Below, piece by piece: positions 44,759-53,474 of a stretch of 64,000 nucleotides of DNA (position 1 is its first letter; each line of letters begins with the position of its first letter). Both the position numbers and the translations under genes were made by a program. The notes under the pieces are model-generated. The model was not told where the DNA came from. It saw only the letters and a list, made by a program, of their open reading frames with translations, and made no database searches. The stretch comes from Flavobacteriaceae bacterium UBA1682 (GTDB taxonomy: Bacteria; Bacteroidota; Bacteroidia; Flavobacteriales; Flavobacteriaceae), in the NCBI GenBank assembly GCA_002320285.1, contig DCKE01000019.1, positions 158,609 to 222,608 on the forward strand. The letters run 5' to 3'.

Positions 44759-45418
44759 TCATACTGCCCTATTACTTATAAAAAACGGGTTAGTTTGACT
44801 TTCATCAACAAATACATCGATCAAATTCTCTACAAGTCCTTGTATATACATCGCATAAAAAGGGTCCTTATAGGCGATTTTTTTAAATTTATTGATCATT
44901 TTTAATCCCCTTGTATTCAATTGCTTATTCAGTAAAACAAGTGATACTTCTCGTTTCAAAATTTGATTTATTGTCTGATTTACACTTTTAATAGCAGTTA
45001 GATACTGTAGCAATAATTCCTTTTTAATAAAAATACTAACGGCATAAATCGCGGTTCCCCTTTCGACGAAATAGTCTATGGGGCTATCTCCGTCTATCAA
45101 CAAACAATTGTAAGTCAATGAACTGCTAAAGCGCAATTGCTTCCCCAAATTAAAATCTACCAAGCGGTCGGTGTAGAAGAAGTGTAGTGCATAACTGCCC
45201 TCACATTTGTTTTGTATACGAACAAAGCTATCTATACTGTAGCTAACATCGACTATTGCTGTTGTGATACTCGCATTTATACGCAGTGTCACTGCGGTTC
45301 CACTATAAAAAACACGGTCCACAGCTATCGAGTTCAATCCGCTATTACAAGCTTTATCGTCCTCGATCAAGTGCATAAAATTTGGTGTATTTTCGTATTT
45401 ATAAGTGCTTATCTTCAT
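44759..45418 (-). CDS. HTH-less AraC-type sensor domain protein
   Basis: 219 residues from the ATG at 45418. Its MKIST start lines up with MKIIS of the 42524 protein, while the longer start at 45469 adds 17 unaligned residues. It matches only the N-terminal sensor region of the two neighbouring regulators, including NKFKKIAYKDPFYAMYIQGL, and stops right where their DNA-binding domains begin. The sequence after the stop contains no HTH remnant in any frame that I can read. Either a truncation product or a regulatory partner that binds ligand or dimerises with its neighbours. Confidence 0.7.
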   Translation of the reverse strand: MKISTYKYENTPNFMHLIEDDKACNSGLNSIAVDRVFYSGTAVTLRINASITTAIVDVSYSIDSFVRIQNKCEGSYALHFFYTDRLVDFNLGKQLRFSSSLTYNCLLIDGDSPIDYFVERGTAIYAVSIFIKKELLLQYLTAIKSVNQTINQILKREVSLVLLNKQLNTRGLKMINKFKKIAYKDPFYAMYIQGLVENLIDVFVDESQTNPFFISNRAV

Positions 45419-45529
45419 GATATAAAACATTTGTTTACTAGCCCTTTTTTTTAACTTATTGACAAACAAGACCTCGTCATCGAATTCAACTGACTGTATA
45501 GCGGTTGTTCTGAACCTGAAGCAACTTAG

Positions 45530-46054
45530 TTAATGTTGCTGTTGTTTGTATTGGGAAGGCGTCATATTAAAGCTATCCTTAAATGCGCGATAAAAAGAAG
45601 ACCTTGAATTAAAACCGCTTTGTATTCCTATCTGATCGATGGTTTGATAGGCTTTGTCCTGATGATTAAGTAATTCGACGGCATGTTTAATACGATGACG
45701 ATTTATTATTTTATTAAAATTTGCCTGATAGGCTTTGGCAAACAATTGAGACAGTTGATTTGCTGGAATGCTAGTCTTTTCTGCTAACATCTCTAGGGTT
45801 AAATCTACCGTCAGGTAAATTTTAGCTTGCAATTCTCGCTCAAAGACTTCTATTTTCCATTGTAAATCGTTGGCAACACTTTTTGAATGGTCGAATCTTT
45901 CCAAGAATACGGGTGCGTATTGCTGAAGGATATTCTGATTTTCTTTTGCTTTATCGCCATACATGCGAATCTTTCTAATCTGTCCTAAAATGCTCCATCG
46001 ATAAAAACTAATTAAAAACAGCACAACCAATACTCCCACTACAAAATCTTTCAT
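45530..46054 (-). CDS. Small membrane-anchored AraC-family regulator
   Basis: 174 residues. An N-terminal transmembrane helix (about 5-22, VVGVLVVLFLISFYRWSI) and a linker precede a C-terminal AraC domain with HTH 1 LEMLAEKTSIPANQLSQLFA (about 87-106) and HTH 2 IDQIGIQSGFNSRSSFYRAF, ending in KDSFNMTPSQYKQQQH. It starts 4 bp after the stop of the next gene upstream, so the two AraC-type membrane proteins form an operon. Together they may read an envelope signal (inference). Confidence 0.85.
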   Translation of the reverse strand: MKDFVVGVLVVLFLISFYRWSILGQIRKIRMYGDKAKENQNILQQYAPVFLERFDHSKSVANDLQWKIEVFERELQAKIYLTVDLTLEMLAEKTSIPANQLSQLFAKAYQANFNKIINRHRIKHAVELLNHQDKAYQTIDQIGIQSGFNSRSSFYRAFKDSFNMTPSQYKQQQH

Positions 46055-46058
46055 AAGC

Positions 46059-47027
46059 TTATTTCATTAAATTATTATTAGTATTATGTCTTTCAGCGTC
46101 TTTTTCAAAGTGCTCATTTCTAAATTCGTAAGGTTTACATCCAACAAACTCTTGAAAATACTTATAAAAGGTTGAGCGCGAATGGAAACCACATTGCTTT
46201 ACTATCGCATTTATCGAAGACGGATGTGGAGCCAACAGCATATATTTGGCATAATTTATACGGTATTGAGCAACTAGCAAATAAAAACTCCGATTTAACT
46301 CTCGATTAATCACCCTTGAAATATCGCCTTTTTGACGGTTTAATATTCGAGCTAAGTCCGTAATACTAAATTTTGGATCCAAGTATAGATCCGAGGTGTT
46401 AAAAAAAACAATTATCTCAGTTCTCAGATTGTGACAACTGATGCTGTTTTTACGCTGTTGTTCTAAAGTGCGTTTTACCTTTTTTAAGGAGCACAATACA
46501 CCAGCGGTAAACAATATATTGACCAACACTATTTCTATACCTATATTTTTCGTGGACCAACTGAATAAACTACCGTAATACATTTCTACTATGCGCAATA
46601 CGGTATAGAACAGCGCTAATATGATCCAAAGTCTAAACAAACTTATTAGGTAGTTCGAGTTGCTTTGAGTCTTTAAGATTGTTTGTTTATTTAGTTCTAT
46701 ATTAATCGCTATGATATAAGTAATAAAATAAATCAGAATCCAGACCGCGAACACATATCGAGAACTAACAACCGACAGCAGCACCGTTACTAGATATACG
46801 CTTACCTGAATGCTAACGACCCGGTAATTGATTTCATTTAAAAAGTAATTATTTTTTTGTACTAAAAACAGATATACCAAAGGACAATAAATACAACTGA
46901 GATACATTTTCATTTCTGCAGTAAGGAATACCAATTGTATGATTAAAAAAGCCAAGATTATTCTCACAACCAATTGAATATACAGCAATTCTAATTTCTG
47001 AAATTCTATGATTTTAAGTTTTCGCAT
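46059..47027 (-). CDS. Polytopic membrane AraC-family regulator
   Basis: A 322-residue protein with about six predicted transmembrane helices in its first 190 residues (for example VRIILAFLIIQLVFLTA, VSVYLVTVLLSVVS, YVFAVWILIYFITYIIAI and LWIILALFYTVLRIVEM) and a C-terminal AraC DNA-binding domain (about 215-305: ITDLARILNRQKGDISRVI, INAIVKQCGFHSRSTFYKYF). A multi-pass sensor fused to an AraC HTH is a known layout in Bacteroidota. It is co-transcribed with the small membrane regulator 4 bp downstream. The signal is unknown. Confidence 0.87.
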   Translation of the reverse strand: MRKLKIIEFQKLELLYIQLVVRIILAFLIIQLVFLTAEMKMYLSCIYCPLVYLFLVQKNNYFLNEINYRVVSIQVSVYLVTVLLSVVSSRYVFAVWILIYFITYIIAINIELNKQTILKTQSNSNYLISLFRLWIILALFYTVLRIVEMYYGSLFSWSTKNIGIEIVLVNILFTAGVLCSLKKVKRTLEQQRKNSISCHNLRTEIIVFFNTSDLYLDPKFSITDLARILNRQKGDISRVINRELNRSFYLLVAQYRINYAKYMLLAPHPSSINAIVKQCGFHSRSTFYKYFQEFVGCKPYEFRNEHFEKDAERHNTNNNLMK

Positions 47028-47886
47028 AACCGTATAATTTTTTTCTTTCTAGTTTATTGATTTTAGAGCCGATGCATTCCAGGTCACACAACCTGAAAGT
47101 ACATCGATCATCTAATGCAATTCCATTTCGGGTGTTGTCAATAAGACCTCCTACCGTCTCATTGTCGTCTGTTGATTCCCTATTTAGAATTAAACCGGAC
47201 CACCTTTAATATGAATTGCGGCACGAAGCAAAATCACTATTTTAAAATTCAAATTCCATTAGAAGCAAAGACACCGCCACATTTTCCCGACGACAAAGCA
47301 GGTAGTTTGAGATGAAGTGTCGTTGCTAAAAACAATTGCTTCGTGTTATTTTTGAGTACCCTGTCCTCTTAAAAAGTATTTATTTGGAGCAAAGTTTATA
47401 TATTGTTGTAATATTTCTATGGGACAAAATTACCATAAGCCCCTGTAAAACAAAGAAAAATGACCTACGCACATCTACGCAAGTATCAAAAAAAGATTTT
47501 TTCAGTATGTTTTTTCGATTAATCGGTGTCTGGAGTACTTGTGGGAGTTTTTTTTTCGACTCTCTATGATAAAAAAAAGCAACAGATCTTAAAATGCCTG
47601 ATTCCAACTAATCGAAATACGAAATTAAACGATCGATTATAGAGTGTTTCAAGCTCATTATTCTACGCAAGGTGTAGGAATTACGTTTTTCTTCATGATT
47701 TTTAAGAATATACAAACAGTAATTAACAGTACGGGAATTGTTTTTACTAAAGATTTAGCCCTGCGGAGTATTGCGACTGCACCATAACTATTGATGCGAT
47801 TTATCTAAAAACAAAAGTGACGGAGTAGTTGTAGATTTTAGAAAAAGCTAAAACAAGAGGATGATTATATCGGGTAAGTATGTCAA
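47028..47886. other. 859-bp gap without a supported gene
   Basis: Open frames exist on both strands between 47336 and 47607 but overlap each other, have no recognisable residues, and are K/F-rich as expected from AT-rich non-coding DNA. Around 47640-47830 short protein-like bits appear in changing frames, perhaps an old gene remnant. No promoter or hairpin stands out. Confidence 0.4.
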
Positions 47887-49359
47887 TTAAAAACTGATAA
47901 TCCACAAACTTAGATCATCTTTAATGGAAAGTTGTGTTTTTTTCCTGATTCGATAAATTCTCGATTCTACGGAACGCACTGTTACATCGGTATAAATGGC
48001 AATGTCTTTAACATAAAAACCGAGTTTTAAAAAAGCACAGACTTTTAATTCGCCTTCATTTAAGTCTGGAAAGCGCTCTGTAAATCGCTCATAAAAATCG
48101 GAGTGACTTTTTCTAAATGCTACTAAAAATTGCTCATCATTATTCTTAGCAAGTTCGATCACTTCTATGAGGGCCTTGTCATTCCCTGCGGTAGCTTTAC
48201 TTAAAAGAGCTGTTTTTTTCTCTAATCGCAATCTTTTCTGATTTATTTCCTCTTTTTCTTTGTTCTTACGAAAGTATATTCTTAACGCGCGAAATACGAT
48301 AAATAAGGTAACAAAACCTATAAAACAAAGGCCGTATAACCACAATGTTGTACGTTGTTGATTAGTTGCATCTTTTTTACCAATCAGTGCTTTAGCAGCT
48401 TGAAGGGTTGCCCTTTTTTGAGTAGTTTGCAAACTGTCGTGTAAACTGATGTATTTATTATAATAATACTCTTCCTTTTCTAAATCCTTGCTTTTTTTAT
48501 AGGTTTTAAAAAGATAGAGATAGGTATCGCAAAGCGTTTCGTAATTTTTAATGCTCTTAGCTAAAACCATCGATTTTTCGAAATAGGCAATTCCTTCCTC
48601 TAAATGATTTTGTTCAGTATTGACTCTTCCCAAATCCAGATAAGCATATAATCTGACCGTGTTGAAATTTTGCTGATCGACTAGCTCTAAGGCCTTATTC
48701 AGATGGAGGGTTGCCTTTTGATACTGCTTCATATCCAAAAAACAATATCCAATATTAACATGAGACAACGATAGATTGACGATTCTACTTTTAGAATCTT
48801 TTATTTTACTAAAACAATCTTTGCTTTGTAATAAGTATTTTAAAACGACGGCTAAATCATCTCCCCGTCTGTGATAACCCATAGCGATATCGGTATACAG
48901 TAAACCCTTTTGCCGCAATGCGACATCGTGATCGCTAATCAGCGAGGCAAAGCGGAGTCCTTTCTCAAAGGCTAAGGTGGCTTGTCCAAAAAGTCCTATG
49001 CTATTATAATTTAAACCATTTAGCCTATATATTTCAGATAATAACTCGTAATCGTTAACTCTTAAAGCTACCTCTTCTACTTTTAGATTTTGGGCTAATG
49101 CCGTATCGTATTGATGGGTATTAAAAAGGTTTTTAGACATCAACAAAGTACTAGCAACCATACCTTTTTGATATCCAATACTGGCGGCATAATCATAATA
49201 TTGCCTGCTTTGTGCAAGCGCTGCAACGGGAATACTATCTCCGAAAAATCGAATTTTGTTTAATAGACTATCAATCTGAGTTTCACTATATGGTTGCCCA
49301 TAAGCATCAGCAAACACCAATCCGAATAAAAACGATATAATAATAAATAATTTATTCAT
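47887..49359 (-). CDS. Membrane TPR-HTH (LuxR-like) sensor-regulator
   Basis: 490 residues from the ATG at 49359, which gives a clean signal peptide (MNKLFIIISFLFGLVFADAYGQ). The alternative at 49392 adds 11 residues before it. A periplasmic TPR region (about 25-310) is followed by a transmembrane helix (about 335-354, LWLYGLCFIGFVTLFIVFRA), a charged coiled coil, and a cytoplasmic LuxR-type helix-turn-helix (GELKVCAFLKLGFYVKDIAI ... TVRSVESRIYRIRKK) at the C-terminus. It probably senses envelope conditions and controls transcription directly. It is in tandem with a similar gene that ends 14 bp before this start. Confidence 0.85.
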   Translation of the reverse strand: MNKLFIIISFLFGLVFADAYGQPYSETQIDSLLNKIRFFGDSIPVAALAQSRQYYDYAASIGYQKGMVASTLLMSKNLFNTHQYDTALAQNLKVEEVALRVNDYELLSEIYRLNGLNYNSIGLFGQATLAFEKGLRFASLISDHDVALRQKGLLYTDIAMGYHRRGDDLAVVLKYLLQSKDCFSKIKDSKSRIVNLSLSHVNIGYCFLDMKQYQKATLHLNKALELVDQQNFNTVRLYAYLDLGRVNTEQNHLEEGIAYFEKSMVLAKSIKNYETLCDTYLYLFKTYKKSKDLEKEEYYYNKYISLHDSLQTTQKRATLQAAKALIGKKDATNQQRTTLWLYGLCFIGFVTLFIVFRALRIYFRKNKEKEEINQKRLRLEKKTALLSKATAGNDKALIEVIELAKNNDEQFLVAFRKSHSDFYERFTERFPDLNEGELKVCAFLKLGFYVKDIAIYTDVTVRSVESRIYRIRKKTQLSIKDDLSLWIISF

Positions 49360-49373
49360 ACAGCATCGTAAAC

Positions 49374-50990
49374 TTATAGGTTGATCAACCAATCTCTTAA
49401 ATCAATATCCGAGGGTAAATTCATTTTTTTTCGCAGGCGATATCTTCTAGACTCCACCGATCTAATGGTACTTTTTGTATAGGTGGCTATTTCTGGAGCC
49501 GTAAAACCCAATTTGATCAAAGCACAGAATCGCAATTCACTAAGTAACATATTTGGCGCTATCGCAGTGATTTTCGATATAAAATCGGGATGTATTTCTT
49601 TGAATTTCGTAAAAAAACCCGGATTAGAAGACATAGCAAATTGCATCAATTCGTCAATTTCAGATTCGCTACTTTTTTGTTGTCTTAACAGGTTTTGTAT
49701 CATTTCTTGTTTGCGTTGTAATTGTTCGCTGATCGATTTGGATTCCAACTGTAACTTTCTCAATCTTTTTCTATACAATCGCATATACAACAAGCAAATT
49801 AAAATCAATACAGCAATGATCGTAATAGAAACCAAAATAACTTTTAAGTTTTGATTTGTAGCTTTATCTTTTTCGTCTAAATAAAAATTTAATGATTGGT
49901 CAATACCTACTTTATTCGCTTTTATTAATCGTTCATTTAAATTGATATAGCGCTCTCTATAATAATTACTACTATCGGTTTGATTTAATTTCTTAAAGGT
50001 TCGCGATAAATTATCGTAGAGGTCGTGGATGTAATATATTCTATTCTTACTTTGTGCTATTGCCAATGCCTCCGAAAAATTGCTGTTAGCATGTTGATAA
50101 TCCTTCGCGTAATAATGCACAGTGCCCAAACCGCTAAGTGCTTCAATGCTGATAAAATCTAATGATTCATTCTGTGACAAGCTCAACGCCTTCTCAAAAT
50201 ACCTAGTGGCCTTATCTAATTGAAGTTCCTGTAAGTAAAAAGTTCCCAAATTCACCTCGGCGAATGCCATTGATTTCTTTTTGATGGCACTCGTATTATC
50301 GATTTTGTAAAAGCAATTAAAACTCTTGTGATAATAGTATCCTATCGAGTCTTTATAGAGATTATTTTCATAGTAGTTCTCAGCCCAATTGGCGTAGATA
50401 TAGCCCAAATTTTCGTTTTTTTCATCTTCAGATACGATTTTATCAATATAATTAGTTGCCTGCTTTAAGAATTTTCGTCCGTCTTCTGCAAATCCCAAGC
50501 GCCCCAAACTGATTCCCTTCAATCTTAAAGCCTTTGCCTTAGCGGTATAATCGTAATTAGCTATTCTCTTTTCTACACTAGTTGCGTAAAACAACGCCTT
50601 TTGATGATTTTTAGCGCGAGTATAACTCTCGCTGAGAAATATTTCTGCGCGTATAATTCCTCTTTTATAATGACGTCTTTTTGACAGTGTCAAAGCTTTT
50701 TTTACTTCGGTCTGTGCCTTTAAAGGTGATTCAATTTCGACATAGGTCGCATGCTGAAATAGACTATCAATTTCCCTATTCCTATGCTGAGCCCAACTAG
50801 TGCTCCATAAGTTTAAAACGATAAGAAATAGTATTCTCTTGATAGAACAAATATTTTTAAGAATTAAAGCCCTTGATGTTTGACTGGTTTTTCTGGATAA
50901 ACTAATTATCAGGCATTCCTTGTGATTGTCGCCTTTTATATTCAAAGAAAACCTGCTACACCATAGCAATACTGCAGTGCAATCAGACAT
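49374..50990 (-). CDS. Membrane TPR-HTH (LuxR-like) sensor-regulator (paralogue)
   Basis: 538 residues. It has the same layout as the downstream gene: signal anchor (IKRILFLIVLNLWSTSWAQ), TPR region, transmembrane helix (KVILVSITIIAVLILICLLY), coiled coil with KRKQEMIQNLL, and LuxR-type HTH (ELRFCALIKLGFTAPEIATY ... TIRSVESRRYRLRKK). The start is uncertain. The -7 box at 51013-51006 excludes the ATG at 51035 and leaves the ATG at 50990, but that puts about 50 residues before the signal peptide, unusually long. A non-ATG start nearer the signal peptide is possible. Confidence 0.78.
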   Translation of the reverse strand: MSDCTAVLLWCSRFSLNIKGDNHKECLIISLSRKTSQTSRALILKNICSIKRILFLIVLNLWSTSWAQHRNREIDSLFQHATYVEIESPLKAQTEVKKALTLSKRRHYKRGIIRAEIFLSESYTRAKNHQKALFYATSVEKRIANYDYTAKAKALRLKGISLGRLGFAEDGRKFLKQATNYIDKIVSEDEKNENLGYIYANWAENYYENNLYKDSIGYYYHKSFNCFYKIDNTSAIKKKSMAFAEVNLGTFYLQELQLDKATRYFEKALSLSQNESLDFISIEALSGLGTVHYYAKDYQHANSNFSEALAIAQSKNRIYYIHDLYDNLSRTFKKLNQTDSSNYYRERYINLNERLIKANKVGIDQSLNFYLDEKDKATNQNLKVILVSITIIAVLILICLLYMRLYRKRLRKLQLESKSISEQLQRKQEMIQNLLRQQKSSESEIDELMQFAMSSNPGFFTKFKEIHPDFISKITAIAPNMLLSELRFCALIKLGFTAPEIATYTKSTIRSVESRRYRLRKKMNLPSDIDLRDWLINL

Positions 50991-51005
50991 AACTAATCTC
51001 CTTTT

Positions 51006-51013
51006 CAAATTTA
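51006..51013 (-). promoter_or_regulatory. -7 box of the TPR-HTH operon
   Basis: On the minus strand TAAATTTG (51013-51006) matches TAnnTTTG. It lies inside the longest open frame, between the ATGs at 51035 and 50990, and so favours the latter. Confidence 0.5.
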
Positions 51014-51035
51014 CTATATAACGAATTAAAAACAT

Positions 51036-51396
51036 CTTACTTTTATATTAATATCGCCGATTAAACATGTTAAAATTCAACAACAAAGACAAATTTTTAT
51101 TATTTATCTACTTAATAGACCTTTTAACCTCTGTTTTACCAATAATTTTACTGTTAATGCAATCAGATATCAAACGGCATACCCGCGATTTTGACTCTAT
51201 ATAAATTCTTACTTCTCCTTTAATCAGTTTAGTTTTCCAATGTTCTTTATTAAATGTAAAGGAGCTGCCTTTATGAGGCAGCTCCTTTTGAAAAAGAAAA
51301 AAAAAGAATCATTAACAGCTATTAGTCTAAATGATTAACTATATAGTTGTTCCTTAATAACCCTGATCATTAATAAAATTAATGGTCGGTGTTGCT
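51036..51396. other. Intergenic region with terminator
   Basis: 361 bp. Apart from the terminator hairpin at 51259-51287 nothing is recognised. Confidence 0.5.
51259..51287 (-). terminator. Terminator of the fibre-like gene
   Basis: A perfect stem AAGGAGCTGCCT / AGGCAGCTCCTT with loop TTATG. On the minus strand a short T-run follows. It is 110 bp after the stop at 51397. Confidence 0.8.
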
Positions 51397-52932
51397 TTAC
51401 TTATTCATTTTTACTTCAAGTTTCTCTAAGCGCGCTTTTAACAAGTCAGACACCTTTTGTAACTCTAGGTCTTTTTCTTGAATAGTGTTCTTTAATTCTA
51501 TGATGTGCAAATACAACTCTTCCGTTTTCTCTAGCAATTGAATTGACAATTCAGACATGTTGAACGAATAACCTGCATCAGTTTTTTCTAAATCGTAAAT
51601 TGGAGTAATACCTGGTAAGTGTTTATTTGTTTTGATAAACAATTCAACTTCATCAAGGCTTTTGAATTTATAATCCATTTTTAATTCTGAAAAACCGTCG
51701 AAGTAGTCTTCAAATACATAATCCGCATAAGTACTATTTATCGTAGTTATTGTTCCATTTACTCTCAATTTTTCTCTAGAATTTGAAGAGGGTACATCGT
51801 AACCGATACCGACCCAACCCTTGGTGTAAATATTTTCTAAATTGGTAGTAGCTCCTTTATTCGTTACTGTACTAAACCAAGGTTCACTTACTAGTGATGT
51901 TATATCAATTTCGGTTACTACCGCTTTCTCATCTTTAAAATCCAAATGACCTGTGATGGCATTAATCCCCAAAGTTGTCAGCGTTTCCGCATTCTGCATG
52001 ATTAACTCCAAATTGATCACCTCTGAAATTCCTTTTGCATTGGTATAAGAGAACTCTTTAGTTACTGAATTGTAAGTAACATTTCCAACTGCTTTTGACA
52101 AGAAAGTGTTTAAAATATCCGTCACACTTTGGTTGTTGACAATTGTTTGGAAATTGTCGGCAACATCTCCAGGTACATCAATTTTAACTGCCGCTCCTGC
52201 TTCATTGGTATAGGTATACGTTCCGTCACCGTTGTTTTTCAATACGGTAATCGTCTCCATTTCACCTACAAAATCCTTTAGATTAATCACATGACTAACC
52301 CCATTTTCCACATAACTAAATTCTTCTTTGATCGGATCATAAACCACGTTACCCGCAGCTTTGTCAATAAAAGTATTTAAGATATCTGTTACGTTCTTAT
52401 TGTTGACAATCGTTTGGAAATTGTCGGCAACATCTCCAGGTACATCGATATCTACAGCATCACCCGCTTCATTGGTATAGGTATACGTTCCGTTTCCGTT
52501 TTTTCTTAATATGGTAATTGTCTCATATTTCTTAACGAATTCTTCTATATTAATTATAACCGTTTTACCCGCTTCATTTATGTATGAAAACTCTTTAGTA
52601 ACGGAATTAAACACCACGCTTCCTGCCGCTGCCTTAACATCTCCATCGATAACAATTCTATTCCATTTAGCATCTAACCAATAATAGTATCCCGGTTTTA
52701 CATCTACTTTATTTGCCGTATTAAAGACAAGTAAGCTGTTGACATTTCCACTTTCGATAGTGGTGTTATCGGTTACACTGGTTAACTCAACTCTAGGAAT
52801 TAATATCCCTTTATCACTAGCTACAACTTCCAATTGCGCAGACTGATTAGGTGATTGGGTTCCAATACCGACTTGAGAATAAGCCGCATAACCTCCTAAA
52901 GCAAAAATTAATGTAAGAAATTTATTCTTCAT
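51397..52932 (-). CDS. Secreted fibre-like protein with GIGT head, 89-residue repeats and S74-like tail
   Basis: 511 residues. A signal peptide (1-19, ending AAYSQ) is followed by the head VGIGTQSPNQSAQLEVV and ILIPRVELTSV. From about 89 there are two copies of an 89-residue repeat plus a partial third (landmarks GDGTYTYTNEAG, IDVPGDVADNFQTIVNN and VTDILNTF). A C-terminal tail with FKSLDEVELFIKTNKHLPGI and MSELSIQLLEKTEELYLHI resembles the tail-fibre/peptidase S74-type chaperone region, and a coiled coil closes the protein. It probably forms trimeric surface fibres (inference). No T9SS domain is visible. Confidence 0.85.
   Translation of the reverse strand: MKNKFLTLIFALGGYAAYSQVGIGTQSPNQSAQLEVVASDKGILIPRVELTSVTDNTTIESGNVNSLLVFNTANKVDVKPGYYYWLDAKWNRIVIDGDVKAAAGSVVFNSVTKEFSYINEAGKTVIINIEEFVKKYETITILRKNGNGTYTYTNEAGDAVDIDVPGDVADNFQTIVNNKNVTDILNTFIDKAAGNVVYDPIKEEFSYVENGVSHVINLKDFVGEMETITVLKNNGDGTYTYTNEAGAAVKIDVPGDVADNFQTIVNNQSVTDILNTFLSKAVGNVTYNSVTKEFSYTNAKGISEVINLELIMQNAETLTTLGINAITGHLDFKDEKAVVTEIDITSLVSEPWFSTVTNKGATTNLENIYTKGWVGIGYDVPSSNSREKLRVNGTITTINSTYADYVFEDYFDGFSELKMDYKFKSLDEVELFIKTNKHLPGITPIYDLEKTDAGYSFNMSELSIQLLEKTEELYLHIIELKNTIQEKDLELQKVSDLLKARLEKLEVKMNK
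52134..52667 (-). repeat. Two tandem 267-bp coding repeats
   Basis: Period 267 bp (89 codons), inside the fibre-like gene. The stretch around 52136-52184 and its partner around 52403-52451 differ by few bases, so the repeats are still similar enough to recombine and change copy number. Confidence 0.75.
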
Positions 52933-52992
52933 AATATTTTAATTATTAGTTCTTATTTTACTCTATGCAAGAGTAACTTCTTAAATACAATG

Positions 52993-53020
52993 CAAAATTA
53001 GACTTAATGATACTGAGCAA
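52993..53020 (-). promoter_or_regulatory. Promoter of the fibre-like gene
   Basis: On the minus strand the -7 box TAATTTTG (53000-52993) matches TAnnTTTG. A TTG (53020-53018) lies 17 bp upstream, close to the expected -33 spacing. The leader is about 55 nt. Confidence 0.55.
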
Positions 53021-53380
53021 TCGCCCACGTAAATTCTTAAAAAAGTGAAAAAAAGACATAACCATTAACCTCAAAAAAAAAGCGTCGAAAAACGCTGCTA
53101 TACCGAAGTTTTTAATCAGATACCGCGTGCAAATACGCCATTTCTCCAACCTATATAAGAATAGGGAACTCGCTTCAAGCTGCTGCTGCCAATTAGTTCG
53201 CGGTCGATACGCTTGTATGAAGATCGATATTATCAAGAGCAAGTATTATTATTTTATTTTTTTTCTATTGCTAAAATGGCTAGACTATTAGATCTGCATT
53301 TAATTTCTATATCGCCTTTTCTCCATGAATTTTTGACTATTAAACGAACAGCTGCGATAGAGAAGCATCTAACTAATTCA

Positions 53381-53419
53381 AAAAAAATCCCCAATCACAT
53401 ACTCGGATCAGGGATTTTT
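53381..53419 (-). terminator. Terminator of the CHU_C-PorP-OmpA operon
   Basis: The arms AAAATCCC (53384-53391) and GGGATTTT (53411-53418) are followed on the minus strand by a T-run. It is 56 bp after the stop at 53475. Confidence 0.75.
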
Positions 53420-53474
53420 AATGTCACAAAAAATGGAAATCGATAAAATTCTTTGAAAATTTATTATCTCACTT

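Larger units (their letters stand above)
52933..53474. other. Intergenic region with promoter and terminator
   Basis: 542 bp between the OmpA-family gene and the fibre-like gene. It holds the -7 box at 52993-53000 and the terminator at 53381-53419. Short frames here lack recognisable features. Confidence 0.5.

Noticed and set aside
47336..47607. Overlapping open frames of 75-77 codons on both strands
   Set aside because: They share the same AT-rich DNA on opposite strands, are low in complexity, lack any recognisable residue pattern and have no promoter.
53148..53167. ACCTATATAAGAATAGG resembles the core of the 33-bp element upstream of the fibre gene
   Set aside because: It lies about 150 bp from the -7 box at 52993-53000 instead of 26 nt, and the rest of the element does not match.
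53213..53446. 77-codon plus-strand frame between the fibre and OmpA genes
   Set aside because: It runs into the OmpA-operon terminator hairpin and has no protein-like pattern.
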